Positions 59,481-64,000 of a stretch of 64,000 bases of DNA are shown piece by piece. The DNA comes from Streptomyces curacoi (GTDB lineage Bacteria; Actinomycetota; Actinomycetes; Streptomycetales; Streptomycetaceae), in assembly GCF_001513975.1 (NCBI RefSeq), contig NZ_KQ947993.1, positions 1-64,000 on the forward strand, in the 5' to 3' direction. Every line of letters starts with the position of its first letter. The first letter of the stretch is position 1. The translations under genes and the position numbers were made by a program. The notes beneath the pieces are model-generated. The model worked only from the letters and a program-made list of their open reading frames with translations, was not told the origin of the DNA and made no database searches.

Positions 59481-59813
59481 TCATTCGCCTCCCTCGAAGT
59501 CCTCGGGGAAGTTGGCGATCAGAGCCCGGATGCTGTCCAGCGCCGAGGCGAACTGGTAGCTGGGCAGACCGTGGCAGGACAGTGTGCCGTCGTCGTCCAC
59601 GTGGAGTTGTACGTTCAACGGCTTTCCGTCCACGGTGACCTCGTACGTGGTCGTGACCACGATCCGGTGCCCCTCGAACTCCGTCGTACGGACGGTCTTC
59701 GCTGGACCGTGGTCGTGGTGTGTGTGGGGCGGGGCCAGCCCGGCCAGATACTCGCCGAGCCGCTCTGGCGCGGCAGCGGCAGTCAGTTCCGTGGGCTCGA
59801 TGGCTCGATCCAT
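59481..59813 (-). CDS. melC1: Tyrosinase cofactor-like copper-transfer protein (MelC1-like), leaderless
   Basis: This 110-residue protein lies directly upstream of the tyrosinase gene. Its C-terminal half (TEFEGHRIVVTTTYEVTVDGKPLNVQLHVDDDGTLSCHGLPSYQFASALDSIRALI) resembles the tyrosinase-co-factor domain that loads copper into apo-tyrosinase. A His-rich HTHHDHG segment (about residues 30-36) may carry copper. Unlike secreted MelC1 it has no signal peptide from the chosen ATG 59813, so the pair probably works inside the cell, as MelD-type tyrosinases do. Family match is by pattern and context. Confidence 0.8.
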   Translation of the reverse strand: MDRAIEPTELTAAAAPERLGEYLAGLAPPHTHHDHGPAKTVRTTEFEGHRIVVTTTYEVTVDGKPLNVQLHVDDDGTLSCHGLPSYQFASALDSIRALIANFPEDFEGGE

Positions 59814-59885
59814 ACGTCCACCATCCTGCCGAATCCGACCTTCCGCATCTGATAGGACCTGTCCGGCAATCATGTGACGCCCCAT

Positions 59886-60164
59886 GCCCAGGTCGGTGGG
59901 CCGGGGGCGAGGTAGGAAGGCTGGCGCCTTTTTCGTGGTCCGCGGCAGTCGTACAGGTCCATGCGGAGCGACGACAGCAGACAGCCGGCGCCCTTCGAGT
60001 ACGAGTCGACCGCGCTCGTGTTGATCACATCTGTTCTCACGTTGCCAACAGAGGTGCTCGGGCTCGGCTGCCCGCTTCTGGTGGCGCTTCGCCGCAGGCG
60101 TCGGCCACCGCGTCGGGAACGGTCTGGTGGGCGGTGAGGTGGCTGGGCGTCAGGTTGGTCGACT
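59886..60164. other. Intergenic stretch without a recognised gene
   Basis: The space between the tyrosinase cofactor gene and the small secreted protein gene has no gene I can support. A minus-strand frame encodes the run VGNVRTDVINTSAVDSYSKG, which looks protein-like but has no start or family, so it may be a gene remnant. The hairpin at 60165-60187 lies at its end. Confidence 0.4.
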
Positions 60165-60187
60165 CCCTGGCCCCATGAGGGCCAGGG
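60165..60187 (-). terminator. Terminator hairpin after the small secreted protein gene
   Basis: CCCTGGCCC (60165-60173) and GGGCCAGGG (60179-60187) form a perfect 9-bp stem with a 5-nt loop, about 20 bp past the stop of the gene at 60207-60437 on the minus strand. Confidence 0.7.
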
Positions 60188-60206
60188 TGCGGAAGCCCGG
60201 CTACAG

Positions 60207-60437
60207 CTACTGGAGGCTGCCGTTGTTGACGATCGTGTTGCAGGGGTCGACAGCCTCGAGCTGCGGATCAGGGCTGGGCAGGGGAAGGATGAGGCCGATA
60301 ACGGCATTGCTGAGGAGGCTGTCGACGAGACAGCGTCCGTTGGTCAGGGGTTGTGACTGGGCAGCGGCCGTGCCGGTGCCCCCGATGAGGATGGCTGCGG
60401 TGAGGGTGACTGCGGCGAGAACTGAGCGCATGCGCAT
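60207..60437 (-). CDS. Small secreted protein with two cysteines
   Basis: This 76-residue exported peptide starts at an ATG five bases after GGAGG. The signal peptide (about 1-27, ending GTAAAQ) leaves a mature peptide of about 49 residues with two Cys (NGRCLVDS and DPCNTIVNN), probably joined by a disulfide, and a Pro-rich middle (LPLPSPDPQLEAVDPC). The PQLxxVxPC pattern is faintly reminiscent of rodlin-like surface proteins of Streptomyces, but the similarity is too short to assign. A terminator follows. Confidence 0.75.
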   Translation of the reverse strand: MRMRSVLAAVTLTAAILIGGTGTAAAQSQPLTNGRCLVDSLLSNAVIGLILPLPSPDPQLEAVDPCNTIVNNGSLQ

Positions 60438-60597
60438 GATTGCCTCCTGCAAGCGGGGTCGATGCTTCGAGCCTCGTTCAGGGGCCTCTGCGGCAAAAGC
60501 GCTGATAGCCCGATAGGGGGCCGGGGCGCAGGCGAGGGCCGGGACCCGATCGTCCATCGGGTCAAGACGCCTCTCTCTTCAACATGCCCCTCCTCCT

Positions 60598-61506
60598 TCA
60601 ACATGCCCCTCCTCGCGCTCTGCGCCGCAGCCAGCTCAGCAGGCCGCGTGGCGGTTCCGACTCCTCGGGCCGGGCTGGACCGGGTAGCACCGGATGTGCC
60701 GGGGCCGGGACTCGACGCGTCGCGGGACGGGGCGCCGGCCGCCTGTCGCGCGCTTCTTCCAGGACTGCCGTCAGATCGGCGCGCAGCAGACTGATCTCGT
60801 CCGGGTCGTCCGCCGTCATGAGCCTCTCGGCGAGGTGCGCGGAGGGCGAACCCGGTGCGCCGGACGTCGGCGGCCCCGGCCGGAAGCGGTTGAGATGGGA
60901 GCGTTCATAGGGGTCGGGGACGATTTCCGCGATGTGAACGGGATCGAGGAAGGCGGCCAGTGCGCCGGCGCTCTCCCACGGGTCCTCGGCCAGTCGCAGC
61001 AGGAAGCCCCGGTGGCGTCCGCGCCAGTTCCGCGGCCGCAGATCCACGCCGGTGTCCAGCATGGCGCGCAGCGCCTCGGGCATACGACGGGCGTTCAGCA
61101 GTGGGGCGTTGTTCTCGTCGGCGGCGACCTGCTTCAGCTCCTCGGCCAGATAGAGCCAGACAACGGCTCGGTAGCGGTTGAGGTACCACTTCACCGGCAC
61201 GACCAGGCCCAGGCGTGCCAGGCGCGTGAACCTGCCGGCGGACACGTGCATGAGGTCCGCGCCCTGCGTCGTGCCCGCAACCTTCACCCGCTCCCGCAAC
61301 GTGTCGGGGAACCCGGCCTCCGAGCTCATTCGTTCGATCTCGGAGCGGAGGACTCGCCTGCCCCCGCCTCCCTCGTCGGGCACGGTGCGGATGAGCCCGA
61401 GATGGACGGCGAGGTCCAACTCGCCTCGCTTGAGCCCCAGTTCCCGAGCCGCTCGACTCGGCGCGCAGGAGGGGTGGTGGGGTTGGGTGATGGTGTCGCC
61501 TGACAT
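60598..61506 (-). CDS. DUF6397 family protein
   Basis: This 302-residue protein has no signal peptide. It opens SRAARELGLKRGELDLAVHLGLIRTVPDEGGGGRRVLRSEIERM, a MerR/excisionase-like helix-turn-helix repeated by VKVAGTTQGADLMHVSAGRFTRLARLGLVVPVKWYLNRYRAVVWLYLAEEL. This double HTH-like pattern and the trailing Arg/Pro-rich tail (RGLLSWLRRRARGGA) match the Streptomyces DUF6397 family. DNA binding is plausible but unproven. It is a single gene with its own promoter region. Confidence 0.78.
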   Translation of the reverse strand: MSGDTITQPHHPSCAPSRAARELGLKRGELDLAVHLGLIRTVPDEGGGGRRVLRSEIERMSSEAGFPDTLRERVKVAGTTQGADLMHVSAGRFTRLARLGLVVPVKWYLNRYRAVVWLYLAEELKQVAADENNAPLLNARRMPEALRAMLDTGVDLRPRNWRGRHRGFLLRLAEDPWESAGALAAFLDPVHIAEIVPDPYERSHLNRFRPGPPTSGAPGSPSAHLAERLMTADDPDEISLLRADLTAVLEEARDRRPAPRPATRRVPAPAHPVLPGPARPEESEPPRGLLSWLRRRARGGAC

Positions 61507-61636
61507 GGTCGGTCTCCCCCGTGGAGTCAGTTGTCGCTCACGCTGTGTGCGCTCGCCGTGACAGAAACCGTAGCCGGTCGGGCGGATCTCGTGGCGAGCC
61601 TGTGGATAACTTGCCGGGGGCCGACGAATCAGCAGG

Positions 61637-62050
61637 TCAGAGGTCTGTGTTCGGAGCCCGCTCGGGCTGGCGGGCGTCCACGTCGAGGTGCTCGCCGACT
61701 CGGTTGACGAGCAGGGTCATCTCGTAGGCGATCTGCCCGATGTCGGCTTCCGCGCCGCTGAGCACGCACAGACAGCTGCCGGTGCCCGCCGCGGTGACGA
61801 ACAACACGGCGTCGTCGAACTCCACCATCGTCTGACGCACTCTGCCCGCGCGGAAGTGCCGTCCCGAGCCCTTGGCCAGGCTGTGCAGCCCGGACGACAC
61901 GGCCGCGAGGTGCTCGGCGTCCTCGCGCCGCAGTCCCGTGCTCGCACCCGTCACCAGACCGTCGTTGGACAGCACCAACGCGTGCCGCACATGATCGACG
62001 CGCTCGGTCAGGTCGTCCAGCAGCCAGCCAAGTCCCTGGTTCTGCGCCAT
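61637..62050 (-). CDS. cvnB: Roadblock/LC7 domain protein (CvnB-like), solo
   Basis: This 137-residue roadblock/LC7 protein contains GLGWLLDDLTERVDHVRHALVLSNDGLVTGASTGL, SLAKGSGRHFRAGRVRQTMVEFDDAVLFVTAAG and DIGQIAYEMTLLVNRVGEHL, the full CvnB pattern. In conservons CvnB works with a membrane histidine-kinase-like CvnA, DUF742 CvnC and GTPase CvnD. Here it stands alone, separated from the conservon at the right edge by a PPOX gene on the other strand. It may modulate that or another conservon, for example by forming mixed dimers with its CvnB. Confidence 0.88.
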   Translation of the reverse strand: MAQNQGLGWLLDDLTERVDHVRHALVLSNDGLVTGASTGLRREDAEHLAAVSSGLHSLAKGSGRHFRAGRVRQTMVEFDDAVLFVTAAGTGSCLCVLSGAEADIGQIAYEMTLLVNRVGEHLDVDARQPERAPNTDL

Positions 62051-62146
62051 GATCCGGTCTCCCCGTGTAGATGTCTCCCCCTGCACCGGAGGGTCTCTTG
62101 GCCACCCTTCACGACAATCCGGCCCGCAGGCAAGGAGGATGGGGGC

Positions 62147-62575
62147 ATGGCGAAGAAGATGACCGATGAGGAATGGCGGGCGTTCGTCTCGCACGGCACT
62201 CGCACCGGAAAGCTGTCGACCGTACGAGCCGACGGGAGTCCGCATGTGGCACCGATCTGGTTCGTGCTCGACGGCGACGAGGTGGTGTTCAACACCGGCA
62301 AGTCGAGCGTGAAGGGCCGCAATCTGGCCCGTGACGGCCGTGTGGCGCTGTGCGTGGACGATGACCAGCCCCCGTACGCGTTCGTGATACTGCAGGGCAG
62401 CGCCCGGATTTCGGAGGAGCTCGAGGAACTCAGGCACTGGGCCGGTCGAATCGGGGCGCGGTACATGGGCGAAGAGCGCGCGGAGGAGTTCGGGGCCCGC
62501 AACGGTGTCCCGGGGGAACTCCTCGTCCGCGTCAAGATCGACAAGGTACTGGCACAGAAGGCCGTCTCGGACTGA
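62147..62575 (+). CDS. PPOX-class split-barrel flavin/F420-binding protein
   Basis: This 142-residue protein starts eight bases after AAGGAGG. It has the split-barrel pattern of pyridoxamine-5'-phosphate-oxidase-like enzymes: GKLSTVRADGSPHVAPIWFVLDGDEVVFNTG, KGRNLARDGRVALCVDDDQPPYAFVILQG. The actinobacterial branch with this pattern usually binds F420 and reduces small substrates. It is inserted on the plus strand between the solo roadblock gene and cvnD. Cofactor choice is inferred. Confidence 0.85.
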   Translation: MAKKMTDEEWRAFVSHGTRTGKLSTVRADGSPHVAPIWFVLDGDEVVFNTGKSSVKGRNLARDGRVALCVDDDQPPYAFVILQGSARISEELEELRHWAGRIGARYMGEERAEEFGARNGVPGELLVRVKIDKVLAQKAVSD

Positions 62576-62642
62576 CAGTGGTCCGAACGCTGACAGCGGT
62601 CCGAACGCCGGTCGGCACCTGAGGCCGACGGGCTGAAACCGG

Positions 62643-63248
62643 TCAGCTCACCGAGTCGAGAAGCCGGGCGGTGTGCATCCGCCCGGCGTACTCGACGAGT
62701 CGGATGAGCACCTCCTTCCCCGAGTCGCGGTCCCGCGCGTCGCACAGCACCACGGGCGTTCCCCGGTCCAGGTCCAGGGCGCGTGAGACGTCGTGGGCGC
62801 CGTACGTCCGGGCGCCCGCGAAGCAGTTGACGGCCACGACGAACGGGATGTGCCGGTGCTCGAAGTAGTCCACCGCGGGGAAGCAGTCCTCCAGGCGCCG
62901 GGTGTCCGCGAGGACCACCGCGCCCAGGGCTCCCTGCGACAACTCGTCCCACAGGAACCAGAAGCGGTCCTGACCCGGCGTGCCGAACAGGTAGAGGGAC
63001 AGGCCGGACCGAATGGTGATGCGCCCGAAGTCCATGGCGACGGTCGTGGTGACCTTCTGGTCCACACCGCCGGTGTCGTCGACCAACTGGCCGGCCTCGC
63101 TGAGCAGTTCCTCGGTGCGCAGCGGCCTGATCTCGCTGACCGCGCCCACCAGGGTGGTCTTGCCCACGCCGAATCCGCCGGCGACAAGTATCTTCAACGC
63201 CAGGGCGGCCGTCTCGCCACCGGAGGCGTCGGAGTGCTCGGATTGCAT
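62643..63248 (-). CDS. cvnD: Conservon small GTPase (CvnD)
   Basis: This 201-residue Ras-like GTP-binding protein has a P-loop GGFGVGKTT (about 24-32), a switch region TTTVAMDFGRI, and a G3-like LYLFGTPGQDRFWFLWDEL. The G4 region is VVAVNCFAG, lacking a standard NKxD, as in other CvnD proteins. It is the last member of a conservon with cvnC and cvnB upstream. A 119-bp gap separates it from cvnC, wider than usual. It probably relays a signal from the CvnA sensor beyond the window. Confidence 0.93.
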   Translation of the reverse strand: MQSEHSDASGGETAALALKILVAGGFGVGKTTLVGAVSEIRPLRTEELLSEAGQLVDDTGGVDQKVTTTVAMDFGRITIRSGLSLYLFGTPGQDRFWFLWDELSQGALGAVVLADTRRLEDCFPAVDYFEHRHIPFVVAVNCFAGARTYGAHDVSRALDLDRGTPVVLCDARDRDSGKEVLIRLVEYAGRMHTARLLDSVS

Positions 63249-63367
63249 CGATCACTTCTCTCGGGAGTGCCGGCATCGGTCGACGTCGGTGTGCGAAGTC
63301 AGCATCATGACAACTGCGGGTCCCCTTCGTGGGATCGGACCGCTTTTGGCCGGTTCTGAAGCGTCAT

Positions 63368-63787
63368 CTACAGCGCCCGCAATCCTTCGATCACCTCGCG
63401 CAGAATGCGCTCGTCAGGAAGTTGCGCGGGCGGTACCGGACGGCTGACGGTGACGCAGCCCAGTTCCAGGAGGTCACCGAGGAGCACTCTGACGACCCCC
63501 ACGGGCAGATCGGCGCCCGCGGCGAGTTCCGCGACCGACTGGGTCTCCGTACGGCACAGCTCGACGAGGGCCCGGTGTTCCGGCCCGAGTGCGGTGTCGT
63601 CGTCGGCTCCGGGCGCGGCGGAGTCCAGCGTGACGAGGGCGATCAGGTCGAAGCGCACCCCGGTGGGGCCGGGCCTGGTGCGTCCGCCGGTCATGGCGTA
63701 CGGGCGGACGAGGGGCCCGGCCTCTCTGTCGTACCACTGGCTGCCCGGCTCGCGCGGGGCGCCGGCGCCCGTCGTCTCCTTGGTCAT
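63368..63787 (-). CDS. cvnC: DUF742 conservon protein (CvnC)
   Basis: This 139-residue DUF742 protein contains GSQWYDREAGPLVRPYAMTGGRTRPGPTGVRFDLIALV, LGPEHRALVELCRTETQSVAELAAGADLPVGVVRVLLGDLLELG, and a terminal PDERILREVIEGLRAL, the winged-helix-like pattern of CvnC. It lies 22 bp after the cvnB stop on the same strand and 119 bp before cvnD. It is a part of the sensor-GTPase relay of the conservon. Confidence 0.93.
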   Translation of the reverse strand: MTKETTGAGAPREPGSQWYDREAGPLVRPYAMTGGRTRPGPTGVRFDLIALVTLDSAAPGADDDTALGPEHRALVELCRTETQSVAELAAGADLPVGVVRVLLGDLLELGCVTVSRPVPPAQLPDERILREVIEGLRAL

Positions 63788-63809
63788 GTACGCGGACCGC
63801 CTTTCCGGC

Positions 63810-64000
63810 TCATCCCGCGGCGGGTGGCCGCGCGGCGGCGCGCGTCGGCGTGTGGAGGTGCTCTCCGACGCGTTTGACCAGCCGTGCCATCTCGTAGGCC
63901 ACCAGTCCGATGTCGGCGGTCACGGCGGTGAGGACCGCGAGACAGGAGCCGTCGCCCGCGGCGGCCACGAACAGGAAGGCGTCGTCCATCTCGACCATGG
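63810..64000 (-). CDS. cvnB: Roadblock/LC7 protein CvnB, cut by the window edge
   Basis: Only the C-terminal 63 or so residues are inside the window: MVEMDDAFLFVAAAGDGSCLAVL, TADIGLVAYEMARLVKRVGEHL and a Pro/Ala-rich end, matching the solo roadblock protein at 61637. The gene continues past position 64000, where cvnA should follow. It is part of the conservon operon with cvnC and cvnD. Confidence 0.9.
   Translation of the reverse strand, partial: MVEMDDAFLFVAAAGDGSCLAVLTAVTADIGLVAYEMARLVKRVGEHLHTPTRAAARPPAAG

Noticed and set aside
1..64000. CRISPR arrays, tRNA/rRNA genes, insertion sequences or phage attachment sites
   Set aside because: No regularly spaced repeats of CRISPR type, no cloverleaf or rRNA sequence and no transposase or integrase gene was seen.

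Overview
The window is high-GC actinobacterial chromosome, almost certainly Streptomyces. The signs are strong G/C third-position bias, GTG starts, a conservon (roadblock/DUF742/GTPase) at the right edge, DUF5709 and DUF6397 proteins, a CYP157-like P450, a MelC-type tyrosinase pair, and many secreted glycan-active enzymes. It looks like accessory (arm-like) chromosome rather than a core block. No tRNA, rRNA, IS element or CRISPR array was seen.

Layout. 0-5.6 kb: a LacI regulator divergent from an inositol-type operon (two TIM-barrel isomerases, an IolT-like porter, an IolG-like dehydrogenase) with a perfect 16-bp operator at the presumed start point. 5.6-8.2 kb: a P450 and a graspetide RiPP pair (tgmA precursor, tgmB ATP-grasp ligase). 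8.3-10.4 kb: a secreted double-domain CE2/SGNH esterase preceded by a perfect CebR-type box. 10.4-19.7 kb: a hypothetical gene, a frameshifted pseudogene, a DHA2 drug exporter with a duplicated leader, a Tat-exported GH78 rhamnosidase, an ExxR-less P450 and a flavin oxidase. 19.8-22.9 kb: a cobalamin riboswitch followed by btuC-btuD-btuF.

22.9-36.8 kb is the most interesting part: about 14 kb of genes all on the minus strand. The downstream operon is binding lipoprotein-permease-ATPase-small Cys-rich protein-asparagine-synthetase-like amidotransferase-P450-isonitrile synthase. Upstream of it are an ECF sigma factor and a copper block: a Met/His-rich membrane protein, a PCuAC-like chaperone, a Cu(I) P1B-ATPase, a tiny Met/His-tailed membrane protein and YcnI. 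Isonitriles bind Cu(I), so I read this as a candidate isonitrile metallophore (chalkophore-like) island in which synthesis, uptake, sigma control and copper handling sit together. The individual families are clear; the metal and the product are inference.

37-46 kb: a pair of paralogous unknown proteins with small hypotheticals between them, YjbQ, an FMO-like flavoprotein, an MltG-like protein, an ABC exporter divergent from a MarR regulator with a good operator, and DctA. 46-54.5 kb: a secreted PNGase A-like protein, an L,D-transpeptidase-like lipoprotein, a heterodimeric ABC exporter with one degenerate ATP site, DUF5709, C-minus L31 and a membrane hydrolase. 54.6-58 kb: a Ski2/HelY-type helicase and acyl-CoA thioesterase II. 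58.5-59.8 kb: a tyrosinase and its copper-loading partner. 60-64 kb: a small secreted protein, DUF6397, a lone roadblock protein, a PPOX-class protein and the cvnD-cvnC-cvnB end of a conservon cut by the window edge.
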